From contig NZ_JPRO01000014.1 in the NCBI RefSeq assembly GCF_000737785.1, forward strand, positions 124,001 through 188,000: a stretch of DNA of 64,000 nt, given 5' to 3'. The translations under genes were made by a program, and so were the position numbers. Shown here one piece after another: positions 25,854 to 34,596 of this stretch. Position 1 is the stretch's first letter. Each line of letters starts with the position of its first letter. Under the pieces are notes generated by a model. It was not told the DNA's origin and did no database searches. It saw nothing but the letters and a program-made list of their open reading frames with translations. This DNA comes from Chryseobacterium luteum (lineage in GTDB: Bacteria; Bacteroidota; Bacteroidia; Flavobacteriales; Weeksellaceae).

Positions 25854-26699
25854 ATGTCAGCCTTAGAAAAATTTGGTGTTGAAATTTTTACCCAGCATAA
25901 TATTTTCGAGAGAATTTCTGCGGATAAACCTTTCCGTCCGGAAAATCCTGCTTTTATCTTTATTAAATCGGGTACTATAAAGCTCCGTCAGCATTTCAGC
26001 GATCTGGAGCTTTCCGCCAATATGTTTATGGTGACCGACCCGCAGACAGTGTATGAAATGGTTTCCGTAAGTGGTGATTTCCAGTCGAGGATGGTATCTT
26101 ACAAAAGAGAATTTATTTCTGCACTGTCACTGAAATTCAACAGGCTGATTACCTACCGCTATTTCCGCCAGCAGATGAACAAAGGTGTTCCTTTTCCTGA
26201 AAATGAAATGGAGGTAGTCTGGAAAAGCGTCAATTTCCTTAAATATATCCTGGATTCGGATACGGAAATGCTCTATCAAAAAGAGATGGTAGAACATCTT
26301 TTCTCTGTTTTCTGCTATCAGATGGCGGGAATTATTTCCAAGGAGGATAATAATTTCATGAACCAGATGTCCAGGCAGGAAGAGATCGTTTTTGTATTTC
26401 TGACGGATCTTGCGGAACATCATCTCACAGAAAAAACCGTTGAGTTTTATGCCGAACGGCAGTCAGTTACAACCAGACATCTTTCCTCGGTAGTGAAATC
26501 CATTACCGGAAAATCTGCCAGCCAGATCATTGCTTTAATTGTGATGAATGAGGCAAAAGTGCTTTTGAACTCCTCCAATAAACCTGTTGCGGAGATTTCT
26601 TCAATCCTGGGTTTTAGCGATCAGTATGCTTTTTCCCACTTTTTCAAAAAGCATCTTGAACTGAGCCCGAGACAGTACAGACATCAGTTCGAAAGCTAA
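25854..26699 (+). CDS. AraC-family transcriptional regulator
   Basis: A 281-residue regulator. The N-terminal ~150 residues form a cupin-like ligand-sensing domain (FIFIKSGTIKLRQH...), and the C-terminal ~100 residues carry two helix-turn-helix units ending VAEISSILGFSDQYAFSHFFKKHLELSPRQYR, the AraC signature. It is encoded 89 nt upstream of the TolC/HlyD/MFS operon in the same direction, so it is the probable regulator of that pump; a 22-bp palindrome lies across the pump promoter. Its own promoter is consensus. Confidence 0.9.
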   Translation: MSALEKFGVEIFTQHNIFERISADKPFRPENPAFIFIKSGTIKLRQHFSDLELSANMFMVTDPQTVYEMVSVSGDFQSRMVSYKREFISALSLKFNRLITYRYFRQQMNKGVPFPENEMEVVWKSVNFLKYILDSDTEMLYQKEMVEHLFSVFCYQMAGIISKEDNNFMNQMSRQEEIVFVFLTDLAEHHLTEKTVEFYAERQSVTTRHLSSVVKSITGKSASQIIALIVMNEAKVLLNSSNKPVAEISSILGFSDQYAFSHFFKKHLELSPRQYRHQFES

Positions 26700-26727
26700 A
26701 ATCTTACATTTGAACATCTTTTTCCAA

Positions 26728-26749
26728 AATTCAAACATTTGTTTGAATT
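26728..26749. promoter_or_regulatory. 22-bp palindromic operator candidate
   Basis: AATTCAAACA and TGTTTGAATT form perfect 10-bp arms separated by TT. It covers the -33 element of the efflux-operon promoter, so a protein bound here would block RNA polymerase. AraC proteins more often use direct repeats, so a dimeric regulator of another family (TetR or MarR like) could be the binder. Confidence 0.6.
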
Positions 26750-26768
26750 CGTTGATGCTATAACTTTG
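26738..26768 (+). promoter_or_regulatory. Promoter of the tolC-hlyD-mfs operon
   Basis: TTTG at 26738-26741, a 19-nt spacer and TAACTTTG at 26761-26768, a perfect consensus. The first gene starts at 26789, giving a short leader of about 15 nt. Confidence 0.75.
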
Positions 26769-26788
26769 CCTTCGTAAAACAAGGTAAA

Positions 26789-28099
26789 ATGACAAATAAC
26801 ATAAAAACAGCACTGTCAATCGTGATAGCTCTATTCCCTGCGCTGTTTTTTTCTCAACAGATCAAACAGATGACCGCAGGTGAAGCTGCCGATATGGCCG
26901 TGAAAAACCACCAGCAGTTGAAAGTGGCTGCTCAGAATATTGATATTGCAAAACAGAATACAAATATTGCAAAACTTCAAAAGCTTCCCAATATTACAGC
27001 TTCTACAAGCCAGTTCTATTTAGGAGACGCTGTAGCCATAGATAAAGATTTTTCAAACTCAACCAATATTCCAATGCCTCATTACGGAAGCTCATATGCT
27101 GTACAGGCAACCCAGCTGATCTTTAAAGGAGGTTTGGTGAACAAGTCCATTGAAATGGCAGGCCTTCGTGAGCAGCTTTCAGAATTGGATCTGGAAAAAA
27201 ACAAGCTTGATGTGAAATTTCTCGTGATTTCCAATTATCTGGATGTCTACAAAATGGTCAATCAGGAAACTGTTTTTCAAAATAACAAAAAACTGGCTCA
27301 GGAACGGCTGAAAAATATCCAGAAGTTCTACCAGCAGGGCATGGTAACCCGTAACGAGGTCATCCGTGGAGAACTGGCCATTAAAAATCTGGATCAGGGA
27401 ATTCTGACCCTTACAAACAATAAAAAGATTCTTAATTATAATTTGAATATCGCATTAGGACTTCCTTCCGATACAGAGATCGTTCCCGTTGAAAGCCTGG
27501 AGGATAAAGAATCCGGTATCGGTATGGATTACTATATGGATCTTGCCCACGACAGCAATCCTCAGCTGAAATCGGCAAAGAAAAACATTGATGTTGCTGA
27601 TAAAAACATAGAGATCATTAAAACGGATCAGCTGCCTACACTTTCCGGATTCGGAGGATATACTTTACAGCGTCCGGTTACGACAAGAAATCCTGTTTTG
27701 GATATGTATTCAGGAGGATGGCAGGCAGGCGTTTCACTGAGCTATAATATTGATAATTTATATAAAACAAAAGAAAAAGTAAAGCTTGGTGAACTGCAGA
27801 AAACACAGGCAGGTGATGCCGTGACACTGGTTCAGCAGAACGTAGATATGGCAGTAAATGCAGCTTATGTAAAGTATCAGGAATCTATTCAGCAAGCCGA
27901 CATTCTTAATGATTCAAAGAGACTGGCAGAAGAAAACTACAAGATCACAGAAGCCAAGTATTTAAACCAACTGGCGGTACAGGCTGAAATGATAGATGCG
28001 CAGAATCAGAAGCTCCAGTCGGAACTGGATTATGCCAATGCAGAGATCAATGTACTGTATCAATATTATAACCTGCTGAAAGCTGCAGGGACGCTTTAA
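26789..28099 (+). CDS. TolC-family outer-membrane efflux protein
   Basis: A 436-residue outer-membrane channel subunit. A signal peptide (about 1-22, ending FFS/Q) is followed by two OEP repeats, each with long coiled-coil helices (AAQNIDIAKQNTNIAKLQKLPNI..., later QQNVDMAVNAAYVKYQESIQQADI) and amphipathic strands. It forms the exit duct for the HlyD/MFS pair encoded next, with a 23-nt gap. Length and layout are normal for the family. Confidence 0.92.
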   Translation: MTNNIKTALSIVIALFPALFFSQQIKQMTAGEAADMAVKNHQQLKVAAQNIDIAKQNTNIAKLQKLPNITASTSQFYLGDAVAIDKDFSNSTNIPMPHYGSSYAVQATQLIFKGGLVNKSIEMAGLREQLSELDLEKNKLDVKFLVISNYLDVYKMVNQETVFQNNKKLAQERLKNIQKFYQQGMVTRNEVIRGELAIKNLDQGILTLTNNKKILNYNLNIALGLPSDTEIVPVESLEDKESGIGMDYYMDLAHDSNPQLKSAKKNIDVADKNIEIIKTDQLPTLSGFGGYTLQRPVTTRNPVLDMYSGGWQAGVSLSYNIDNLYKTKEKVKLGELQKTQAGDAVTLVQQNVDMAVNAAYVKYQESIQQADILNDSKRLAEENYKITEAKYLNQLAVQAEMIDAQNQKLQSELDYANAEINVLYQYYNLLKAAGTL

Positions 28100-28122
28100 T
28101 TTTAAAACTGAAAATCAAGATA

Positions 28123-29241
28123 ATGGAAAACAAGGAACAAACCACTCAAAATACTCAGGTCGCACCGGCACAGTCAGGGGTAGCCGTTAAAAAAAAACAG
28201 AATAAAAAGAATAAGATCAGGGCCGTAATTTCTAATATTGGTGTGTTTTTGATCATAGGATTCGGGCTTTTCTGGCTGGTCCGCGAATATTTCCACATCG
28301 GAGACAAAACGTATACGGAAGCAGCACAGGTAGAGGAATTCATCAACCCAATTAATACAAGGGTTTCAGCTTATATCAAAGACATAAAATTCATCGAACA
28401 CCAGAAGGTTAAAAAAGGGGATACCCTGGTTATTCTGGATAAAAATGAATTATTAACCCAGTTAGGCCAGGCGGAAGCTGCTTATCAGAATGCAATGGCA
28501 CAGAGATCGGCAACCAGTTCGTCTGTTAATACTGTTTCGAACAATGTCAGTGTCATGGAATCTAATATAGCTGGTGCCAAAGCCAGATTATGGAATGCAG
28601 AACAGAATTTAAACAGGTATAAAAATCTTCTTGCGGCAGAAGCGGTGACCAGACAGCAATACGATCAGATCAAAACAGAATATGATGCCCAGAAAGCATC
28701 GTATGAGACCTTAGTGAATCAGAAACAGTCTGCTAATCTTTCCACAACTGAGGTTAAAAGCAAATTAGGAATTAATGATGCAGAGATCAAAAGAACAAAA
28801 TCTGCACTGGATATGGCAAAGATCAATCTTTCCTATACGGTGATCACAGCGCCGTATGACGGAATTATGGGACGCAGAACAATCTCTGAAGGCCAATTGA
28901 TACAGCCGGGCCAGCAGGTAGCCACCATCGTTCTGAACGGTCAGAAATGGGTAACGGCCAATTTCCTGGAAAGCCAGATGCCGAATATTAGGATCGGGGA
29001 GAAGATGATGATGACCGCTGATGCTTTGGGAGGAAAGAAATTTGAAGGCGTTGTAACAGCTATTTCCGCGGCGACAGGTTCAAGATATTCAAGTGTTCCT
29101 ACAGATAATTCCACGGGTAATTTCATTAAAGTACAGCAAAGAATTCCCGTAAGAATAGAATTTACAGCTTCCAACAAAAAAGAAGACCTGGAAAAACTGA
29201 GCGCGGGGATGAATATGAATGTGAATATTAATCAGGATTGA
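28123..29241 (+). CDS. HlyD/EmrA-family membrane fusion protein
   Basis: A 372-residue periplasmic adaptor. It has a single inner-membrane helix (about 34-54), a lipoyl-like half-domain (KVKKGDTLVILDKNEL), a long coiled coil (about 100-225), and a β-barrel part beginning APYDGIMGRRTISEGQLIQPGQQV. It would link the inner-membrane MFS pump to the TolC channel. It lies between those genes; the gap to the MFS gene (226 nt) is larger than usual and contains no gene, but a GC-richer hairpin-prone stretch (29280-29340). Confidence 0.92.
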   Translation: MENKEQTTQNTQVAPAQSGVAVKKKQNKKNKIRAVISNIGVFLIIGFGLFWLVREYFHIGDKTYTEAAQVEEFINPINTRVSAYIKDIKFIEHQKVKKGDTLVILDKNELLTQLGQAEAAYQNAMAQRSATSSSVNTVSNNVSVMESNIAGAKARLWNAEQNLNRYKNLLAAEAVTRQQYDQIKTEYDAQKASYETLVNQKQSANLSTTEVKSKLGINDAEIKRTKSALDMAKINLSYTVITAPYDGIMGRRTISEGQLIQPGQQVATIVLNGQKWVTANFLESQMPNIRIGEKMMMTADALGGKKFEGVVTAISAATGSRYSSVPTDNSTGNFIKVQQRIPVRIEFTASNKKEDLEKLSAGMNMNVNINQD

Positions 29242-29466
29242 AAGATTTAAAAATTTAATGATTGAAAGATTTTAGAAGGGAAACCGGAGGTCAGAAAATG
29301 GAAGGTGATGCAGGCGGAAATCACTTCCGGTTCCTCCCGGATAATTTTTAATTTTTCAAACAGAACTTATTTGGAATGCAGAAGTATGCTGACAAAGAGA
29401 AACTTCCGTCTCCTATCCTCTGGCTTTAGTCCTTCCTCTAACCTTTAATATCTAATTTCTAAATTC

Positions 29467-31059
29467 ATGTACAACAAAGGATTATATAACGACTGGGTAC
29501 CCAAACCCGTACAGCTGCTGCTCATCGTACTGCTATTGGCAGTGGTGATGCCGCTTGGCGGGGTGTATACCGGAAACATCAGTTATCTGGTGAACGGTAC
29601 CGGGGCCATGACAGAATATTTTATGTGGGCGAATTATGCCACAACAATAGGAATGGGAGCCTGTATGCCGATCGTTCTCAGAATGAAGATGAGATTCAAG
29701 GTGAGAGATAAAATGACGGTATTGCTTGTTCTTCTGGGAATACTGAGCTATATCAACGGAACTACGATGCAGCCAATGGTTTTCGTATTTACGGCTTTAT
29801 TTATCGGCTTTTTAAAGATGATGGTGACAATAGAGCTGTTCCTTCCGTTAATGATGATGATTGGGAACAGGGGGATGTTTTACGGGCTGTTTTACACCTT
29901 TGTTTTGGTGATGAATCAGGTGGTGGCGTATTATGCAGTAGTAGTTTCCATTAATTATAACTGGCAGCATTTCTATGTAATTGCAGCGGTATTGTGTTTT
30001 ATCCTTGCCCTGATCCACTGGATCTTTATGCATGATAAGTATTTTGCCTTAAAAGTTCCGCTGCATTATATCGACTGGATGAGTATCATGTTATTCGTTT
30101 CTACGTTTATGTTTTCTGCTTATGTATTTTCTTTCGGGAAACAGCAGGACTGGTGGAATTCAAGGAATATTATCAATTCAAGTATGGCTGCTTTTGTAAG
30201 CTTTGCTTTGTTGGTGATCCGCCAGTTTACCTTAAAAAGGCCTTATTTATCATTCAAGATCTTTACAAAAAATAATGTGCAGCATGGTCTGTTTATGCTG
30301 TTGTGGCTGGGAATGTTCCTGGGAACGACTTCACTTCAGAATATCTTTGCAGTAGGAGTGCTGGGATATGATCAGCTTACGAATGCAGGACTGAATATGC
30401 TCATGATTCCCGGAATTATCCTGGCAGGAGTGCTTGCCGTATTCTGGTTCAAAAAAGAAATACCATTGAAAATGTACATCTTCTCGGGGTTTTCGGCGAT
30501 GATGGGGTATGCATTGATTATGTACTTTTCGATGGTTTTGGAATTCAATTATGAGAACTGGTATCTGCCCATGTTTTTAAAAGGATACGGAATGGGCTCA
30601 CTGTTCATTTCAGTGTGGTTCTATACCCTGGACAAACTTGAATTGGATAACATGCTGGCTGCCATTGGATTGGTGCTTGTATGGAGAACTTTTCTGGCGG
30701 TGGGATTCTTTTCAGCATTGTATTCATGGTTTCAGTACCGTTTCCAGGTAACAGCGGTAGGAGATCTCGCGGTTTATATTGATGGAATGACGGTTACACC
30801 CCAGACTTTAGCAGCGAATATGAAATTGCTTCAGCTGAATGCCATTATCATATCCGGCAAAAAGATCTTCGGATATATTATTTTGACAGGTTTCGGAGTA
30901 TTGCTTTATGTAATGACGCATCATTTCGGAAGGGAGAGATTCCAGTATTTGAGATTCATCAGAGTTCTTGGCGGTAAGTCTGTCATTGCAAGAAGAAGAC
31001 TCCGCGAAAGAAAAAAAATAATAGAAGAAATAAAAGACGCAGCCGGACCTGCGATATAA
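29467..31059 (+). CDS. MFS efflux transporter, EmrB/DHA2-like
   Basis: A 530-residue polytopic membrane protein with about 14 hydrophobic segments, the number expected for DHA2-family drug:H+ antiporters. It lacks a strong motif C, but follows the layout of EmrB-like proteins in Bacteroidota and carries a basic C-terminal tail. With the preceding TolC and HlyD proteins it forms a tripartite pump. The substrate cannot be read from the sequence. The start is the first ATG after the long intergenic stretch. Confidence 0.85.
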   Translation: MYNKGLYNDWVPKPVQLLLIVLLLAVVMPLGGVYTGNISYLVNGTGAMTEYFMWANYATTIGMGACMPIVLRMKMRFKVRDKMTVLLVLLGILSYINGTTMQPMVFVFTALFIGFLKMMVTIELFLPLMMMIGNRGMFYGLFYTFVLVMNQVVAYYAVVVSINYNWQHFYVIAAVLCFILALIHWIFMHDKYFALKVPLHYIDWMSIMLFVSTFMFSAYVFSFGKQQDWWNSRNIINSSMAAFVSFALLVIRQFTLKRPYLSFKIFTKNNVQHGLFMLLWLGMFLGTTSLQNIFAVGVLGYDQLTNAGLNMLMIPGIILAGVLAVFWFKKEIPLKMYIFSGFSAMMGYALIMYFSMVLEFNYENWYLPMFLKGYGMGSLFISVWFYTLDKLELDNMLAAIGLVLVWRTFLAVGFFSALYSWFQYRFQVTAVGDLAVYIDGMTVTPQTLAANMKLLQLNAIIISGKKIFGYIILTGFGVLLYVMTHHFGRERFQYLRFIRVLGGKSVIARRRLRERKKIIEEIKDAAGPAI

Positions 31060-31079
31060 AGATACCTTGTTTTTCACGA

Positions 31080-31115
31080 GTAAGATCCTGGGCTTTACGA
31101 AGTCCGGGGTCTTAC
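31080..31115 (+). terminator. Hairpin at the end of the efflux operon
   Basis: A 16-bp stem (with several G.U pairs) formed by GTAAGATCCTGGGCTT and AAGTCCGGGGTCTTAC around a TACG tetraloop. The T run after it is short (GTTTTATGG), so termination may be partial. Confidence 0.55.
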
Positions 31116-31168
31116 GTTTTATGGATAGAAACAAGAAATTACAGGCCTTTATTGATTAGTTTTAGCTA

Positions 31169-31324
31169 AGAGCCTGTTTAAATTCATATTTAATGAAAAT
31201 AATTATGAAAAATAATTATTAATATTTGTCACGCAGATTAAGGAAATTTCGCAGATCTATTTCAGTTTTAAAAATCTGCATAATCTGTCAAATCAGCGAG
31301 ATTTTAAAAATTTAAACAGCCTCT
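31169..31324. mobile_element. 156-bp MITE-like element with terminal inverted repeats
   Basis: The left end AGAGCCTGTTTAAATT (31169-31184) is inverted at the right end AATTTAAACAGCCTCT (31309-31324) with one mismatch. The body holds AATCTGC/AATCAGCGAGATT sequence shared with elements at 23052, 49945 and 63920, and the same right end recurs at 63960-63975. There is no coding sequence inside. No clear target-site duplication was found. The 399-bp gap 31060-31458 otherwise holds only the operon-end hairpin and the methyltransferase promoter. Confidence 0.6.
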
Positions 31325-31433
31325 AAATTTTAAAAGGACGAATTGTTCCGGAAGTCATCAGAAAGAACGCATTACTGACCATTAAATCAGGGTTTATCTG
31401 TATCAACCATCACTTCATCATTCAGAAAACTCT

Positions 31434-31441
31434 TATCTTTG
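31434..31441 (+). promoter_or_regulatory. Promoter -7 element (TATCTTTG) for the methyltransferase
   Basis: TATCTTTG matches TAnnTTTG and ends 17 nt before the ATG at 31459. No consensus -33 was found. Confidence 0.45.
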
Positions 31442-31458
31442 CACTTTTAAAGACAGCA

Positions 31459-32163
31459 ATGAAAGATTTAATGGGTAAGGCGGTCCGGGATTATTTTCAC
31501 AACGAAAATCCTGAAGATCTGCAGACAGAAACTTCAATTTCCGAACTGGACGAGCTTCCGGTAGACTATCTTTTCAGAGATTTTGAAGATATGAATGATA
31601 TTGAGCAGAAAGCGCTGGAGCTTGCTCAGGGAAAAGTGCTGGACATTGGTGCCGGTGCGGGTTCCCATGCTCTGTATCTTCAGAATGAAAGGAATCTGGA
31701 TATTTTGGCACTGGATATTTCACCAAAATCTATTGAGGTTTGTCAATTAAGAGGTGTTCAAAAAACAATCTGCACAAATATTCTTGATTTTTCAGGCGAT
31801 GCTTTCGATACTGTTTTACTCCTGATGAATGGGACAGGAATTTTTGAAAGCTTAACGAAAATTGATGCTTATCTTAAAAAATTATATTCTTTATTAAATG
31901 AAAACGGTCAGATTTTAATTGACAGTACAGATATTTTATATATGTTCGATCGCGATGAAGACGGCGGAGTTTTAATTCCAGCAGGCGGATATTACGGTGA
32001 ATTGGATTATATTGTTCATTACAAAGGTGAGTCGGAAGATCCTATAAAATGGCTGTATCTCGATTTTGATACATTAAAAAATGCAGCAGAAAATAATGGT
32101 TTTGCGATTGAAAAAGTTTTGCAGGATGAAGATTCTTATCTGGCAAAACTTATGAAGAAATAA
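31459..32163 (+). CDS. Class I SAM-dependent methyltransferase
   Basis: A 234-residue Rossmann-fold methyltransferase. Motif I is VLDIGAGAGSHALYLQ (about residues 59-74), and motif II has LDILALDISPKSIEV. The rest follows the class I fold without a substrate-defining domain. Length is normal for small-molecule methyltransferases. It stands alone between the pump operon and metG, sharing a bidirectional terminator with the latter. Confidence 0.8.
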   Translation: MKDLMGKAVRDYFHNENPEDLQTETSISELDELPVDYLFRDFEDMNDIEQKALELAQGKVLDIGAGAGSHALYLQNERNLDILALDISPKSIEVCQLRGVQKTICTNILDFSGDAFDTVLLLMNGTGIFESLTKIDAYLKKLYSLLNENGQILIDSTDILYMFDRDEDGGVLIPAGGYYGELDYIVHYKGESEDPIKWLYLDFDTLKNAAENNGFAIEKVLQDEDSYLAKLMKK

Positions 32164-32186
32164 CTGTCTGTTCGCAATAAAAAACA

Positions 32187-32214
32187 AAAAGACGCATAAA
32201 TCATGCGTCTTTTC
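32187..32214. terminator. Bidirectional terminator between the methyltransferase and metG
   Basis: AAAGACGCAT pairs with ATGCGTCTTT around AAATC, with A- and T-rich flanks. It serves two convergent genes. Confidence 0.85.
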
Positions 32215-32236
32215 TTATATCTGAAATGTTGAAAAA

Positions 32237-34270
32237 TTATCCTATTTCAATACCGTTTTCCACGGTTTCATCAGGAGTTACAAAAGATAACTTTCCGTCT
32301 GCTTTTGTGGTTAATAATAACATTCCCTGAGATTCAATTCCTCTGATTTTTCTTGGAGCAAGATTTAATAAGATCATTACCTGCTTTCCGATCACCTCTT
32401 CCGGAGTGAAGCTTTCTGCAACCCCTGAAACAACCGTTCTTACGTCTACACCTGTATCTACTTTAAGTTTTAGCAGCTTATCAGCTTTTTCTACTTTTTC
32501 AGCTTCTAAAATGGTAGCCGTTCTCAGGTCGATTTTCGTAAAATCATCAAAAGAGATTTCTTCTTTCATAGGATTTGCGTTAGGGTTTGTCTTTTTATTG
32601 TTTTGTTTTGTATTTTCCAGTTTCTGGATTTGGGCTTCGATTACTTCGTCTTCAATTTTTGAGAAAAGAAGGGATGATTCGTTGATTTTATGTCCAGTTT
32701 CAATTAAAACAGATTTTGTTTCAACATCGCTCCAGTTTGATTTTTCAACATTGAACATATTCAATAGCTTTTCAGAGCTGAAAGGCATAAACGGTTCACA
32801 TAACTGAGCTAAAGCAACAGCAATCTGAGATCCTACAAATAAAGATTGTGCCGCTTTTGCAGGATTATCTTTAATTGTTTTCCAGGGTTCTTCCGTTTGA
32901 AGATATTGATTTCCGAAACGAGCCAGATTCATTAAAGCCGTTAAAGAATTTCTGAATTCATAATTTTCCAGGAATCCTGAAATTTCTTTTGCCGACTTAT
33001 TAATTTCTTTTAATTCAGGCGAATTCACATCACCCTGAGGAATTACACCGTCATAATATTTATGAACTAAAACCGCAACTCTGTTGATGAAATTTCCAAA
33101 AATCCCAACCAATTCAGAATTATTTTTAGTCTGAAAATCCTTCCACGTAAAATTATTATCTTTTGTTTCCGGAGCAGAAGATAATAAAGCATATCTCAGT
33201 ACATCTTGCTGTCCCGGAAAATCTTCAACATATTCGTGTGCCCAGACTGCCCAGTTTCTTGACGTTGAAATTTTATCGTTTTCAAGATTTAAAAATTCAA
33301 AAGCAGGAACATTTTTCGGCATGATATAATCTCCGTGAGCCTTCATCATGGCAGGGAAAATAATACAGTGAAAAACAATATTATCCTTTCCGATAAAATG
33401 AACCAGGTCACTCTCTTCGCTTTGCCAGTAATCTTTCCAGTCTTTTCCGTTTTTCTCTGCCCATTCTTTGGTGAACGAAATATATCCAATTGGCGCGTCA
33501 AACCAAACGTAAAGTACTTTCCCTTCAGCATTCGGAAGCGGAACAGGAACTCCCCAGTTCAGGTCTCTGGTCATGGCACGAGGCTTCAAACCATCATTTA
33601 ACCACGATTTAACCTGCCCGTAAACGTTGGGTTTCCAGTCATCCTTATGACCTTCAATGATCCATTCGTTCAGGAAGTCTTCGTATTCATTTAATGGCAA
33701 ATACCAGTTTTTTGTTTCTTTTAAAATAGGAACATTTCCGCTCAACATTGATTTAGGATTGATCAGTTCTGACGGTGAAAGGGTAGAGCCACATCTCTCG
33801 CACTGATCTCCGTAAGCGTTTTCGTTACCGCAATTCGGGCACGTTCCTACGATATATCTATCGGCTAAAAACTCATTGGCCTGTTCATCAAAATATTGCT
33901 CAGAAACTTCTTCCGTGAATTTTCCTTTATCATGAAGGGTTCTAAAGAAGTCCTGACTTGTTGCATAATGTTTTTTAGAAGTCGTTCTCGAATATTCATC
34001 GAAAGAAATCCCCAAATCTGAAAAAGATTTTTTAATGACCTCATGATATTGATCTACAATATTTTGTGGAGTAACTCCTTCTTTTTTGGCTCTTATGGTA
34101 ATAGGAATTCCGTGCTCATCTGAACCACAGATAAACGCGACATCTTTTCCTGATCTTCTCTGAAATCTTGCGTAAACATCCGCAGGAATATAAACACCTG
34201 CCAAATGCCCTATATGAACCGGTCCGTTTGCATAAGGCAAAGCTGCCGTAATCATTTTTCTGTTTGACAT
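32237..34270 (-). CDS. metG: Methionyl-tRNA synthetase
   Basis: A 677-residue class I synthetase charging tRNA-Met. The HIGH motif is in PYANGPVHIGHLAG (residues 11-25). The zinc knuckle CPNCGNENAYGDQCERCGS is at about 144-162. The KMSKS loop appears as LENDKISTSR near 330. The C-terminal ~110 residues form the tRNA-binding EMAP-like domain (FDDFTKIDLRTATILEAEKV), used for dimerisation. Length is typical of the long form. It has a near-consensus promoter at 34291-34298. Confidence 0.98.
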   Translation of the reverse strand: MSNRKMITAALPYANGPVHIGHLAGVYIPADVYARFQRRSGKDVAFICGSDEHGIPITIRAKKEGVTPQNIVDQYHEVIKKSFSDLGISFDEYSRTTSKKHYATSQDFFRTLHDKGKFTEEVSEQYFDEQANEFLADRYIVGTCPNCGNENAYGDQCERCGSTLSPSELINPKSMLSGNVPILKETKNWYLPLNEYEDFLNEWIIEGHKDDWKPNVYGQVKSWLNDGLKPRAMTRDLNWGVPVPLPNAEGKVLYVWFDAPIGYISFTKEWAEKNGKDWKDYWQSEESDLVHFIGKDNIVFHCIIFPAMMKAHGDYIMPKNVPAFEFLNLENDKISTSRNWAVWAHEYVEDFPGQQDVLRYALLSSAPETKDNNFTWKDFQTKNNSELVGIFGNFINRVAVLVHKYYDGVIPQGDVNSPELKEINKSAKEISGFLENYEFRNSLTALMNLARFGNQYLQTEEPWKTIKDNPAKAAQSLFVGSQIAVALAQLCEPFMPFSSEKLLNMFNVEKSNWSDVETKSVLIETGHKINESSLLFSKIEDEVIEAQIQKLENTKQNNKKTNPNANPMKEEISFDDFTKIDLRTATILEAEKVEKADKLLKLKVDTGVDVRTVVSGVAESFTPEEVIGKQVMILLNLAPRKIRGIESQGMLLLTTKADGKLSFVTPDETVENGIEIG

Positions 34271-34290
34271 TTATAGTAAAGTTTTAAGTA

Positions 34291-34298
34291 CAAAGATA
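34291..34298 (-). promoter_or_regulatory. Promoter -7 element (TATCTTTG) for metG
   Basis: On the minus strand TATCTTTG matches TAnnTTTG and lies about 20 nt before the metG ATG. No good -33 TTG is seen. Confidence 0.5.
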
Positions 34299-34314
34299 AG
34301 AATTATCTCACGAA

Positions 34315-34500
34315 AGTGTCTCATATCCGGTTATAATAACTTTATAAGACGGTATGAAAGGCTGAGACATTATATCCGGTTAAGCATTTGTTTAACTTTT
34401 CGTCAGTTTTCTCAATATGCTATGTTTCGCATATGTTAACGTAATGTTATGAAAAACAGACGTTTGGTTAATAACAGAGCTATAATTTACGTAAAATTAT
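34315..34500. promoter_or_regulatory. Regulatory region upstream of the starch locus
   Basis: ATATCCGGTTA occurs as a direct repeat at 34323-34333 and 34372-34382, 49 bp apart. GTCTCA (34317-34322) and TGAGAC (34363-34368) form an inverted pair around the first copy. An imperfect palindrome, TATAATTTAC/GTAAAATTAT, lies at 34481-34500. No consensus TAnnTTTG box was found before the susC start, so control may depend on an activator or on a distant promoter. The 326-bp gap 34271-34596 contains no gene. Confidence 0.35.
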
Positions 34501-34596
34501 CTAAAATTTCGATAATATTATATTAATTCTGATTTTTTTTTAAATTGCAAGGCTGGTTGTACAGCACTTAAAAAAACGAAACTAAAAAATGATATT

